Source: an uncultured Nitrospinaceae bacterium (GTDB lineage Bacteria > Nitrospinota > Nitrospinia > Nitrospinales > VA-1). Taken from it: a stretch of 16,824 bases of DNA. The stretch spans positions 1 to 16,824 of the forward strand of contig CAJJDL010000074.1 in assembly GCA_905182935.1 (NCBI GenBank), read 5' to 3'. The notes beneath the pieces were generated by a model. That model was not told where the DNA came from. It worked only from the letters and a program-made list of their open reading frames with translations, and did no database searches. Each line of letters begins with the position of its first letter. Positions within the stretch are counted from its first letter, which is position 1. Below, piece after piece: positions 1 through 7,975 of this stretch. The translations under genes were made by a program, and so were the position numbers.

Positions 1-14
1 GAAATTCTAATTAT

Positions 15-75
15 TTGTTAACATTAGACATCGTTAAAAATTAAGGGCCCTATAAGTTACCTAAATTGTTAACAA
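15..75. repeat. Two copies of a TTGTTAACA motif upstream of dnaA
   Basis: TTGTTAACA occurs at 15-23 and again at 66-74, the second immediately before the DnaA boxes. Its core, GTTAAC, is a perfect palindrome. Matching or near-matching copies recur after dnaA at 1565-1573, 1615-1623 and 1656-1664. The motif is seen directly; a role as a binding site for DnaA or another origin protein is inference. TATAAG at 51-56 could be a -10 element for dnaA, but no -35 element sits at the usual spacing. Confidence 0.5.
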
Positions 76-77
76 TT

Positions 78-108
78 TTATCCACATTTATCCACAATTT
101 GTGGATAA
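78..108. promoter_or_regulatory. Cluster of three perfect DnaA boxes (origin / dnaA autoregulation)
   Basis: TTATCCACA lies at 78-86 and 88-96 on the + strand, ten bases apart and so on the same helical face. The inverted copy TGTGGATAA lies at 100-108. All three match the TTATNCACA consensus exactly. The cluster ends 23 bases before the chosen dnaA start. Such clusters upstream of dnaA typically form part of oriC and let DnaA repress its own gene. Together with the unwinding module after dnaA, this suggests a bipartite origin. Confidence 0.88.
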
Positions 109-131
109 GTAATCAGGGGCAAGAGCGTAAA

Positions 132-1565
132 ATGGAAAAAGATACCGATATGTTAACCAAAAACACTGACAACATTAACGAGCACCTTGACACAGACCTT
201 GTTGATAAAAACGTCTTAAACGCAATGGTTTTAGACAACATAACACAAAACTATCCTGGAATAAGACAGTTCTTTAGCACGCTTAAATTAATAGACGTAG
301 ATGACAAGCTTGCAACCTTTGTAGTCTCAGATTTAATGACCGCAGAATGGATAAACAACCACTATATGCATATTCTAGAAAAGGTTTTTTGGGAAGAATC
401 TGAAGAAGACCTTGGTTTTAAGAAGATAGTTGTAAACTCACAAGATGCTTACACATCACCTGCACTTCAAACCAAGAAAAAAATTCAAAAACCCAGAGGC
501 CTTACCCGAGTTCACGAAGGAACCCTCAATGGAAGACAAACCTTTTCTACCTTTGTCAAAGGTGCATCTAACACCCTTGCGGGAATAGCTGCAGAAAGAG
601 TAGCTGAGAAACCTGGACAGTCTTACAACCCTCTTTTTATTTATGGAAGAACAGGATTGGGGAAAACTCACCTTCTGAACGCAGTTGGAAACACGGTTTA
701 TGACAACAACAAGGATTTTAAAATTTGTTCAATCTCAGCAGAACACTTTACTAACAAAGTTATCAGCTCTATTCGATCTGGAAAAACAAAAGAACTAAGA
801 GACTCTTTTAGGTTTGATTGTGACGTTCTTTTAATTGACGACATTCAATTTATTGCCGGCAAAGAGGGGACACAGCAAGAATTTTTCTATACATTTAACG
901 CACTTTATGATGCCAACAAACAAATTATATTGACCAGCGATAGACCTCCTCACCAACTGTCTGGGATACAAGAACGACTTGTAAGTAGGTTTGAGTGGGG
1001 ATTTGCTGTTGAAGTTTTACCCCCGGACGTTGAACACAGGGTTGCAATACTCCAAACCAAAGCAAGAGACCTCGGGCTAACCATTGACGAGGAGATCCTG
1101 TTTGTGGTTGCAGAAAAATCTGGAGGCTCCATAAGGGAGCTTGAGGGGTTTTTTAACAACGTTGTAGGTCAGGCGTCTATGTTGAGTGTTCCAATAGACA
1201 AAGCACTGGTAAGGGATGTTTCCTCTAGGCTTTTGTCTACAAAAAGTGTAGACCTAATAAGTATTGATTTAATTCAAAAAGAGGTTGCTGCTTTTTTTGG
1301 AACAACCGTGCAAGATCTTTGTTCAAAAAAGAGAACGCGTGGTGTTGTAAGACCAAGACAAGTCGCCATTTATCTTTGTAGAATTTTTACTGATGAGTCG
1401 CTTTTGGAAATTGGCCGGAATTTTGGTGGCAGAGACCATTCTACTGTTTTGCATTCTATTGCAACAATAGAGAACCAGCTTGCAAACAACCCTTCTCAAG
1501 AAAACCCTATCCGGGTTTTGCAGACAAAAATAAGAAAAATTTCTGGTGGAAAACTCGAAGATTAA
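132..1565 (+). CDS. dnaA: Chromosomal replication initiator protein DnaA
   Basis: AAA+ ATPase that binds DnaA boxes, opens the origin and recruits the helicase. The predicted protein is 477 aa, a normal length. Domain I is at about residues 25-95. The AAA+ core has a Walker A motif, GRTGLGKT, at residues 172-179 (the more usual form is GGVGLGKT) and a Walker B motif with Asp236-Asp237. The C-terminal box-binding domain carries the signature GRDHSTVLH from residue 433. The start chosen is the ATG at 132, with AGGGG about 13 bases upstream. An in-frame TTG at 66 would extend the protein by 22 residues, but that stretch is translated from the DnaA boxes and looks like regulatory DNA. Its neighbours are the box cluster upstream and the origin unwinding module and dnaN downstream. 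Identification is secure; the exact start is slightly less so. Confidence 0.98.
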   Translation: MEKDTDMLTKNTDNINEHLDTDLVDKNVLNAMVLDNITQNYPGIRQFFSTLKLIDVDDKLATFVVSDLMTAEWINNHYMHILEKVFWEESEEDLGFKKIVVNSQDAYTSPALQTKKKIQKPRGLTRVHEGTLNGRQTFSTFVKGASNTLAGIAAERVAEKPGQSYNPLFIYGRTGLGKTHLLNAVGNTVYDNNKDFKICSISAEHFTNKVISSIRSGKTKELRDSFRFDCDVLLIDDIQFIAGKEGTQQEFFYTFNALYDANKQIILTSDRPPHQLSGIQERLVSRFEWGFAVEVLPPDVEHRVAILQTKARDLGLTIDEEILFVVAEKSGGSIRELEGFFNNVVGQASMLSVPIDKALVRDVSSRLLSTKSVDLISIDLIQKEVAAFFGTTVQDLCSKKRTRGVVRPRQVAIYLCRIFTDESLLEIGRNFGGRDHSTVLHSIATIENQLANNPSQENPIRVLQTKIRKISGGKLED

Positions 1566-1664
1566 TGTTAACAAAAGATCTTTTCTGGAATATTTCAAAG
1601 AGGGGTGTTAATTGTTGTTAACTTTTTTTCTCCTAAAGCCGCGGGTTTTTGCCACTTGTTAACA
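1565..1664. repeat. Three GTTAAC-motif copies between dnaA and dnaN
   Basis: ATGTTAACA at 1565-1573, TTGTTAACT at 1615-1623 and TTGTTAACA at 1656-1664 match the copies upstream of dnaA. A weaker TGTTAAT is at 1606-1612. A separate perfect 12-bp palindrome, AAAAGATCTTTT, is at 1573-1584. Five GTTAAC hexamers in roughly 230 bp of non-coding DNA around dnaA is far above the expected rate at this base composition, though scattered copies also occur inside genes elsewhere. Confidence 0.5.
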
Positions 1665-1720
1665 TGTTCACACGCCTACTACTACTACTTTATGTTTAAT
1701 ATAATATATTATAAATAATA
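1664..1720. other. oriC unwinding module: DnaA-box-like site, GC spacer, DnaA-trio array, AT-rich element
   Basis: In order: ATGTTCACA at 1664-1672, which is 7/9 to the DnaA box; a CGC spacer at 1673-1675; CTA repeated four times plus CTT at 1676-1690; then a tract to 1720 that is entirely A/T except for one G. The complement of the CTA run reads 3'-GAT repeats, the DnaA-trio motif known from B. subtilis, where it lies between dnaA and dnaN in the same order and guides DnaA onto the strand to be opened. A perfect TATAAT at 1700-1705 may double as the -10 element of dnaN, whose AGGAG ribosome site follows at once. Confidence 0.75.
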
Positions 1721-1729
1721 GGAGAAGTA

Positions 1730-2827
1730 ATGAAGCTATCTGTTGATAAAAAGTTGTTTTACAAATATTTGTTCTACGTTCAAGGAATAGTGGACACTAG
1801 GCCAAGCATGTTGATTTTGTCGCACGTTTTACTAGAGGCAAGAGAAGGAAGGGTTTTTTTATCTTCAACCGACCTTGAGTCTTCTATTTACACCTCCTTC
1901 CCTGCAACTATAACGGAAGAGGGGCAAGTTTGCCTGCCGGCAAAAAAACTTCTAGAGGTTATAGAGAAAACACCAGAAGGAGAGGTTCAAATTAGAACAG
2001 TCAACGAGAAACAAATAGAAATAGACTACAAGAAAGGAAAAACAAAAATAAAAACACAAAACGCCGAAGACTTTCCTAAAATCCCAAAACCTGAGGACTT
2101 CGTTTATAGAGCCATAAAAAGCGACAAACTAGAGGCTTTAATAAAAAAAACAATATACTGCACGGGCGGAGACGATCTTCGCAAAAATCTCACAGGAATA
2201 TATTTTGATATGACCCAGAACGGAAAAATAAGACTAGTTGCAACAGATGGACACAGAATGAGCATGGCAGAAGAGGACATTGAAAACAACATTGTTGAAT
2301 CTTTTACTTTGCCAAAAAGAGCAGCAATAGAAATAAGGAAGTTTATTAAAGACAGCGAAGTTGTCAACATGGGGGTTGGTAAAAATTTTTTCATATGTGA
2401 CGACGGCCAAACATCTCTTTTAACACGACTTGTTGACGCAAAATTTCCAGACTACAAAAAGGTCTTGCCTAACAACTTCAACAACACTATAAAAATAGAA
2501 AAAAAACAAATACAAGAGGCGCTACAAAGGGCCTCTGTTGTGCTCCAGGAAAAAAACCGAGGAGTAAAGGTTTATATTGGGGAGAAAAAAATAGAGATAA
2601 GGGCAGTGTCTGACGACGGGGAGGCAATAGAGGAGCTTGTAATTGACAAGTTGACCGAACCATTAGACGTTGGTTTTAACGCAAAATACTTAATAGACGC
2701 GCTTTTGTCGTTTGACGACAAAGAAGTGTGCCTTTCTGTTGGAGACGAAGTAAGTCCAGCCTGCATATTTGTGAGCGAAGAGGACAAGTATAAACAATTG
2801 TCGGTAATTATGCCCATGAGAGTATAG
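1730..2827 (+). CDS. dnaN: DNA polymerase III beta subunit (sliding clamp)
   Basis: Forms the ring that tethers the replicative polymerase and many repair proteins to DNA. The 365-aa length fits the family, which has three similar clamp domains of about 120 residues each. Family hallmarks seen are the second-domain segment RLVDAKFPDYKKVLP, around residues 232-246, and the C-terminal end with MPMRV, which matches the usual MPMRL-type terminus. The ATG follows an AGGAG site eight bases upstream. It lies directly after the origin unwinding module, the standard dnaA-oriC-dnaN order. Only 31 bp separate it from pheA and no terminator is visible, so read-through into the aromatic amino-acid genes is likely. 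Confidence 0.98.
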   Translation: MKLSVDKKLFYKYLFYVQGIVDTRPSMLILSHVLLEAREGRVFLSSTDLESSIYTSFPATITEEGQVCLPAKKLLEVIEKTPEGEVQIRTVNEKQIEIDYKKGKTKIKTQNAEDFPKIPKPEDFVYRAIKSDKLEALIKKTIYCTGGDDLRKNLTGIYFDMTQNGKIRLVATDGHRMSMAEEDIENNIVESFTLPKRAAIEIRKFIKDSEVVNMGVGKNFFICDDGQTSLLTRLVDAKFPDYKKVLPNNFNNTIKIEKKQIQEALQRASVVLQEKNRGVKVYIGEKKIEIRAVSDDGEAIEELVIDKLTEPLDVGFNAKYLIDALLSFDDKEVCLSVGDEVSPACIFVSEEDKYKQLSVIMPMRV

Positions 2828-2858
2828 GGGCGCAAGAAAACAAAACAGGGTGAGTTAA

Positions 2859-3929
2859 ATGAAAAAAAGTAAAAAACAGGAATTAAAAATAATTAGAAAA
2901 AATATAGATAAAATAGACGAGAAATTGCTCGTTCTTTTGAATCAAAGAGCAGGCCAAGCTAAGAAAACAACCAAACACAAAAACAACGCAGTCTATGATC
3001 CAAAAAGAGAAAGGGAGATTTTGGTTAACCTAACAAAAAAATCAACAGGACCCCTTCCTGTTCCTGCGGTTGAACTGATATATGGAGAAATTCTTTCTGC
3101 TTGCAGAGAGGCCCAGGCCCCACTCCGGGTTTCGTTTTTGGGCCCAGAAGGCAGCAACACCGAAGAGGTCTCCAAAAAAAGGTTCGGAGCAAGCGCTTCT
3201 TTCTTCCCTCAGCAAACAATATCTGACGTTCTTTCCAGTGTTGAAAGCGGAGATTCAGAGTATGGAATTGTTCCACTTGAAAATTCTTTAGAGGGACCCG
3301 TTGTTGAAACGCTAGACGGCTTAGTTGAAAAAAACGTTACAATTGTCTCACAGGTAGAAGTAAAAATTTCTCATTATCTAATGTCCCAAGAGAAAGAAAT
3401 AAAAAATATTACAAAAATATACTCACATCCACAGGCCCTTGCCCAGTGCAAGAGCTATGTTCAAAAAACTTTGCCTAACGCAGAGCTTATTGAAACACAA
3501 AGCACCGCCAGAGCTGCTCAAATTGCAACGGGAAAGAAAAAAAGTGCAGCAATTGCTCCCAGACTATGCTCTTCGCTTTATTCTTTAAATATTTTAGACA
3601 AAAACATTCAGGACAATGCTTCTAATACAACAATGTTTGCATTGGTTGAAAAGAACCGCGCTGAGCCAGTTATTTTAAAAAATAGTAAAGTCTCCGTAGT
3701 TTTTTCATTGGACCACAAACCAGGGAGCCTTCACGATTGTTTGAAATCTTTTAGAGCATCAAAGATTAATTTAACTAAAATACAATCTAGACCATCTAAA
3801 AAAAATGATTGGGACTACTTATTCTTTATCGATTTTTTAGTAGAAAAAAATTCACTAGAAGCACAAAAGTGTCTAAAAACTCTCAGAGGTGCCACACCCT
3901 TTCTTAAAGTTTTGGGTGTATTTACTTGA
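2859..3929 (+). CDS. pheA: Bifunctional chorismate mutase / prephenate dehydratase (P-protein)
   Basis: Converts chorismate to prephenate and then to phenylpyruvate, the committed route to phenylalanine. The protein has 356 aa in three parts. An AroQ-type chorismate mutase at about residues 1-85 keeps Arg13, Arg30, Lys41, Arg50 and Glu51. A prephenate dehydratase domain at about 92-270 has FLGPEGSNTEE, GIVPLENSLEGPV and YSHPQALAQC. An ACT regulatory domain at about 280-356 has the HKPGSLHDCL loop. Two deviations stand out: the catalytic TRF motif reads NTTMF, with the threonine kept but Met259 in place of arginine, and the phenylalanine-sensing ESRP motif reads QSRP (Gln309). The ATG has an AGGGTGAG stretch upstream. 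The stop overlaps the hisC start by 3 bases, which suggests translational coupling. Identity is certain; unaltered catalysis and feedback are not. Confidence 0.95.
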   Translation: MKKSKKQELKIIRKNIDKIDEKLLVLLNQRAGQAKKTTKHKNNAVYDPKREREILVNLTKKSTGPLPVPAVELIYGEILSACREAQAPLRVSFLGPEGSNTEEVSKKRFGASASFFPQQTISDVLSSVESGDSEYGIVPLENSLEGPVVETLDGLVEKNVTIVSQVEVKISHYLMSQEKEIKNITKIYSHPQALAQCKSYVQKTLPNAELIETQSTARAAQIATGKKKSAAIAPRLCSSLYSLNILDKNIQDNASNTTMFALVEKNRAEPVILKNSKVSVVFSLDHKPGSLHDCLKSFRASKINLTKIQSRPSKKNDWDYLFFIDFLVEKNSLEAQKCLKTLRGATPFLKVLGVFT

Positions 3930-5008
3930 AGCTAAAAAACAGCGCGAGGATTAACTCACTTCCTGTATACAAACCGGGGAAACCTATAGCTGAACTAAAA
4001 CGTGAGCTTGGCTTTAAGGATCCCGTAAAGCTTGCATCAAATGAAAATCCTTTGGGGCCGGCTCCCTCAGTTGTAGAAAAAATTAAAGAAGCAGCCGATA
4101 TGGTTCATTTGTACCCAGATGGTGACTGCTATGAACTTAAAAAAAAGATTTCATTAAAAGAAGAGATACTACCAAACCAAATAATTCTTGGAAATGGCTC
4201 TAATGAAGTTTTAGAACTAGTAGCACATGCCTTTTTAGAAGTAGGAGACGAAGCAATAATGGGGGAGTTTTGTTTCATAGTTTATCCCATAGTTGCGCAA
4301 CTAAGCGAAGCTACAATAGTCCGGGTTCCGATGAGCAACCTTGCCCTTAATCTTGACGATGTACAAAGCAAAGTAAACCAAAGAACTAAAGTTATTTTTA
4401 TAGCTAACCCTAATAACCCAACAGGAAGTAGGTCAACCAGGAGAGAGGTTGAAATTTTTCTAGAAGAGATTCCTAAAAATATTATTATTGTAATAGACGA
4501 AGCATATGCAGAGTATATGGAAAGTGAGAACCTAAACGTCTCTATGTTGATTGAAAAACATGAAAATTTAATAGTGTTAAAAACCTTTTCGAAAGCATAC
4601 GGTCTGGCAGGACTAAGAGTTGGATATGGAATGGCAACGGCTAACCTTGTCGCTCTTTTAAACAGGCCGAGAGAACCCTTTAATGTTAACCAGCTGGCAC
4701 AAGTAGCTGCTATTTCTGCTTTGGACGACGAAGAGCATGTTAAAGCCTCTGTAGAGCTAAATAAAAAAGGAATGAGTTATTTAAAATCCGAACTTACTAA
4801 AATGAACATCAAAACCTACCCTTCTTATGCCAACTTTGTTTTAATAGAATTTAAATCAGAGGCAAGAATTGTATACGAAGAGCTATTAAAAAGGGGAATA
4901 ATTACAAGACCTTTGGAAAACTATGGATTATTAAATCATTTAAGGATAACTGTTGGTCTAGAGAGTCAAAATGTTAAGCTTATTAGTGCACTAAAAGAAG
5001 TTGTATGA
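3927..5008 (+). CDS. hisC: HisC-type aminotransferase (histidinol-phosphate / aromatic amino acid)
   Basis: PLP-dependent class I/II aminotransferase of about 360 aa. Family landmarks include LASNENPLGPAPS near the N-terminus, GNGSNEVLEL, NPNNPTGS, the VIDEAYAEYM segment, and the cofactor lysine in TFSKAYGLAGLRVGYG (about Lys223). The start is not ATG: the likely initiator is the TTG at 3926-3928, which overlaps the pheA stop as TTGA, so the true first base is 3926. No strong ribosome site is visible, in keeping with coupling to pheA. HisC proteins transaminate histidinol phosphate, and many also act on phenylpyruvate and 4-hydroxyphenylpyruvate. Placement between pheA and tyrA argues that the aromatic reaction is at least one of its jobs; no other his gene is nearby. 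Substrate assignment is by context only. Confidence 0.88.
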
Positions 5009-5009
5009 G

Positions 5010-5846
5010 ATGAAAAATAAATTAAACATAACCATTGTTGGTCTTGGACTCATTGGCGGATCCCTGGCCGCATCACTCAAAAATGTCTATGGGACAAAAG
5101 TAAGCATTGTGGGAATAGATAACAATGCTAGGGTTCTTAAACAAGCAACTCAGGCAGGATTTTTCTCTGAGGTTTCTGTGCTTAAAAAAAGTAAAATGAT
5201 AAAAAAGAGTACAGTTGTCTTTGTTGCAGCTGGAATCGACAGTATACCTTTGTTGTTTGAAGAGCTGGGTAAAATTGATTTTGAAAAAAAAATTATAATA
5301 AGCGATGTTGGAAGTGTTAAAGCTAAAGTTTTTAAGCAAGCTCTAAAAAAACTTCCTACTACTTTTGATTTTGTCGGTGGTCACCCAATAGCAGGAACAG
5401 AAAAAACAGGATTTCAAAACCTTGTACCAGGCCTGTTTCAAGGAAAGCCAGTTTTTATTTCAGGCACAAGAGCTAGAAAAGAATCGGTAAGTTTTATTAA
5501 AAAAATTTGGAAATCATTGGGATCTTCGGTTTATTCCATCACCCCGGAGGAGCATGATAAAATTTTTGCATATCTTAGCCACATGCCTCACGTTTTAGCT
5601 TTTGGATTAAATAGTCTTACGAGAAAAAACCTATCACGCAGTAAGATAGTTAAATATGGGGGTACAAGCTATAAGGATTACAGTAGAATTTCAAATAGCT
5701 CCGAGGACCTTTGGTCAGAAATTTTTCTATCAAACAGAAAGAATTTAATTAACGGAATTAAAGACTTCAGAAAATATCTTGATAAACTTGAGAACCTTTT
5801 GAAGCACGACTCAAAGGATAAAATTCAAAAACATTTAAAATCCTAA
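5010..5846 (+). CDS. tyrA: Prephenate (or arogenate) dehydrogenase
   Basis: NAD(P)-dependent oxidative decarboxylation of prephenate to 4-hydroxyphenylpyruvate for tyrosine, or of arogenate directly to tyrosine. The 278-aa length is typical of a stand-alone TyrA without ACT or mutase domains. Seen are the Rossmann glycine motif GLGLIGGSLA near the N-terminus, SDVGSVK, the active-site region GGHPIAGTEKTGF, and the LSHMPHVLAF segment, whose histidine is part of the family's catalytic core. The ATG at 5010 is chosen; an in-frame TTG at 5001 would add three residues. It begins within two bases of the hisC stop, so pheA-hisC-tyrA form one operon. Substrate preference and NAD versus NADP cannot be settled by eye. 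Confidence 0.94.
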   Translation: MKNKLNITIVGLGLIGGSLAASLKNVYGTKVSIVGIDNNARVLKQATQAGFFSEVSVLKKSKMIKKSTVVFVAAGIDSIPLLFEELGKIDFEKKIIISDVGSVKAKVFKQALKKLPTTFDFVGGHPIAGTEKTGFQNLVPGLFQGKPVFISGTRARKESVSFIKKIWKSLGSSVYSITPEEHDKIFAYLSHMPHVLAFGLNSLTRKNLSRSKIVKYGGTSYKDYSRISNSSEDLWSEIFLSNRKNLINGIKDFRKYLDKLENLLKHDSKDKIQKHLKS

Positions 5847-5905
5847 ATCTAAACCTTGATTTTTAACACTGACAACTTAATATTATTAATCCCTGGGAGT
5901 TTTTT

Positions 5906-7975
5906 ATGAAGCCTATTGTTTTAAGCCTATTAGTATTGTTTGCTATAGCGTTTTTTTTGAGAAATGTTTTCGGCTTCTTAAAAATAATGTTTGCTGCTAA
6001 GAGGCCATCCTTTCGAGCTGACAAAATTTTTGAAAGAATTAAAGGCCTAGTTATCTATGTTTTTGGCCAAAAAAGAATCTTAAAGAACTATACTTGGGCA
6101 GGAATTGAACATTTCATGCTTTTTTGGGGCTTTATGATTATTACTATTGGATCAACCGAACTGGTGATTCTTGGTTTCGTTCCTGGTTTTGAGGCATTTG
6201 GTTTTCTCGGTGGAGAAGCTCAAGAAATGTTTTTATTAACCTTAGATATTGTCCAAACGCTGGTTATCGTCGCCCTCGTTATGGGAGTCCTAAATAGAAC
6301 TGTAATACCGAGTGGAAAGAGAAGAGAAGTAAATAGTATTGATGCGGTTGTAATTTTGGGAATGATTTTTGGCTTAATGATTACTGATTTCGGCTTTCGC
6401 GCTTCTAAAATTGCCCTTGGATTAGAGCCAGCATCCTGGTTGCCTATTTCTTCCCTGTGGGCGAACTTCTTTTTGAGCAATGTTAATGTAGCAACAGCAG
6501 CATTTTCTGCCGAATTCTTTTATTGGATCCACGTTTGTTTATTGTTTGCATTTTTAAATTATTTGCCTTATTCAAAACACAGCCATGTATTAACAGTAAT
6601 ACCAAATGTTTTTTTTCAGAACCTTGAGCCTAGAGGTAAAATGACCAAGATTGATTTTGAGGATGTTCCAGACGACATTGAACACTTTGGGACCGGTAAG
6701 TTTGAAGACTTTAGCTGGAAAGATGTTTTAGATGCATATACATGTACAGAGTGTGGAAGGTGTACAGATGTTTGTCCAGCCTGGGGGACGGAAAAACCTT
6801 TGTCTCCAAGAGACATAGTCATCAAGTTGAGACATTTTGTTACTGAAAATGCTGGAAAAGAAGAGATGAACACCGATTATCTTCCAAGCAAAGGTTGGAT
6901 TACAGCAGACGAGCTTTATGCCTGCACCACTTGTAGCGCTTGCGTAGAAGTTTGTCCTTTGTTTATTGATCAAATGGGAAAAATTGTCGAAATGAGAAGA
7001 TTTTTAACAATGGAAGGAAAAATGTCAGGAACAGCCGTTAGGACCCTACAAAAACTAGGAAGTCATGGAAACCCATGGGGATTCGATCCGTCCGAAAGGG
7101 CGCCATGGACAAAAGAAGAGGAAGTTCCTGTTCTTGGTAATGGCGGGGGAGATAGTGCTGAAGATTATGAAGTAGTTTTTTGGACAGGCTGCTTTGGAGC
7201 CTTTGACCCAAGAGGCCAAGAGGTGGCGGCATCTATTTCAAGGCTTTTAAAAGAAGCTGGAGTTAAGTTTGCAGTTATGGGACCAAGCGAAACATGTACA
7301 GGGGATCCTGCAAGACGCCTAGGGGAAGAAGCTCTATTCCAGGAACTTGCTAAGACCAACATTGAAACAATGAACCGATTTAGTGTAAAGAAAATAATAG
7401 CGAATTGCCCACACTGCTTTAATTCTATAAAAAATGAATATCCGGATTTTGGCTCTGAAGTTGAAGTTGTAAGCCATACAGAGTTTTTAGCGAGCCTTAT
7501 TAAAGAGGGCAAGATTGTTCCGAAAAAAGAAATAAATGAAGAAATTACTTATCATGATCCATGTTATCTGGGAAGACACAACAGGATTTTTGATGAACCA
7601 CGGGAGATTTTGGCTGCCATACCTGGACTAGAAGTTAAAGAGCTTGAAAGATCGCGCGAAACCAGTTTTTGTTGCGGTGCCGGAGGCGGAAAAATATGGA
7701 TGGAAGAAGAAGCACCTAGAGTGAATTGGAATAGATTTGAAGAAATTGAAGCAAGCGGAGTTGAAACAGTTGCAGCTGCATGTCCTTTTTGTAATGTAAT
7801 GTTTGAAGATGCTGCCAAATATGTTGGCAATGATACAATCAAAATTAAAGATATTGCGGAACTCTTGGAGGACTCACTTGATTTACCAGTAAAAAATTCA
7901 AACTTTGAGAAATTAGCCGATGATACCGCAGAAGTTCAAGAAGCTGGTGAACATGACGACGCACCTCAAGTCTAG
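5906..7975 (+). CDS. Membrane Fe-S oxidoreductase with two CCG domains, probable ETF:menaquinone oxidoreductase
   Basis: A 689-aa fusion of a cytochrome-b-like membrane part, a ferredoxin part and a HdrD-like part. About five hydrophobic segments lie in residues 1-225, with histidines in YWIHVC and KHSH that could bind heme. Two [4Fe-4S] motifs follow at Cys280/283/286/290 and Cys340/343/346/350. Two CCG (DUF224) modules come next: the first with CTGDPARR (Cys464) and CPHC (Cys501/504), the second with a FCCGAGGG motif (Cys589/590) and CPFC (Cys626/629). Proteins of this layout are thought to take electrons from electron-transfer flavoprotein, reduced by acyl-CoA dehydrogenases, to menaquinone. 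No etfAB lies in the window. A GGGAG ribosome site precedes the ATG. A weak promoter, TTGATT (5856-5861) with TATTAT (5881-5886) and a 19-base gap, is possible. The 3' end overlaps pabB. Family assignment is good; the electron donor is inferred. Confidence 0.85.
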   Translation: MKPIVLSLLVLFAIAFFLRNVFGFLKIMFAAKRPSFRADKIFERIKGLVIYVFGQKRILKNYTWAGIEHFMLFWGFMIITIGSTELVILGFVPGFEAFGFLGGEAQEMFLLTLDIVQTLVIVALVMGVLNRTVIPSGKRREVNSIDAVVILGMIFGLMITDFGFRASKIALGLEPASWLPISSLWANFFLSNVNVATAAFSAEFFYWIHVCLLFAFLNYLPYSKHSHVLTVIPNVFFQNLEPRGKMTKIDFEDVPDDIEHFGTGKFEDFSWKDVLDAYTCTECGRCTDVCPAWGTEKPLSPRDIVIKLRHFVTENAGKEEMNTDYLPSKGWITADELYACTTCSACVEVCPLFIDQMGKIVEMRRFLTMEGKMSGTAVRTLQKLGSHGNPWGFDPSERAPWTKEEEVPVLGNGGGDSAEDYEVVFWTGCFGAFDPRGQEVAASISRLLKEAGVKFAVMGPSETCTGDPARRLGEEALFQELAKTNIETMNRFSVKKIIANCPHCFNSIKNEYPDFGSEVEVVSHTEFLASLIKEGKIVPKKEINEEITYHDPCYLGRHNRIFDEPREILAAIPGLEVKELERSRETSFCCGAGGGKIWMEEEAPRVNWNRFEEIEASGVETVAAACPFCNVMFEDAAKYVGNDTIKIKDIAELLEDSLDLPVKNSNFEKLADDTAEVQEAGEHDDAPQV

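Noticed and set aside
66..131. In-frame N-terminal extension of DnaA starting at TTG 66
   Set aside because: The stretch is made of DnaA boxes and a GTTAAC repeat, the peptide looks unlike DnaA, and an ATG with an AGGGG site follows at 132.
1323..1598. Minus-strand open frame over the dnaA 3' end
   Set aside because: It is antisense to the conserved domain IV of DnaA, has no recognisable protein features, and its start lies in the origin gap.
3025..3291. Overlapping open frames on both strands inside pheA
   Set aside because: They are shadows of the prephenate dehydratase domain, which is clearly conserved in the pheA frame.
7165..7512. Longest antisense open frame, 115 codons, within the Fe-S oxidoreductase
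   Set aside because: It lies opposite conserved CCG-domain sequence, has no ribosome site and no family resemblance.
7920..7952. Longer PabB start at ATG 7920
   Set aside because: It would overlap the upstream gene by 56 bases and adds 11 residues with no family similarity; kept only as an alternative.
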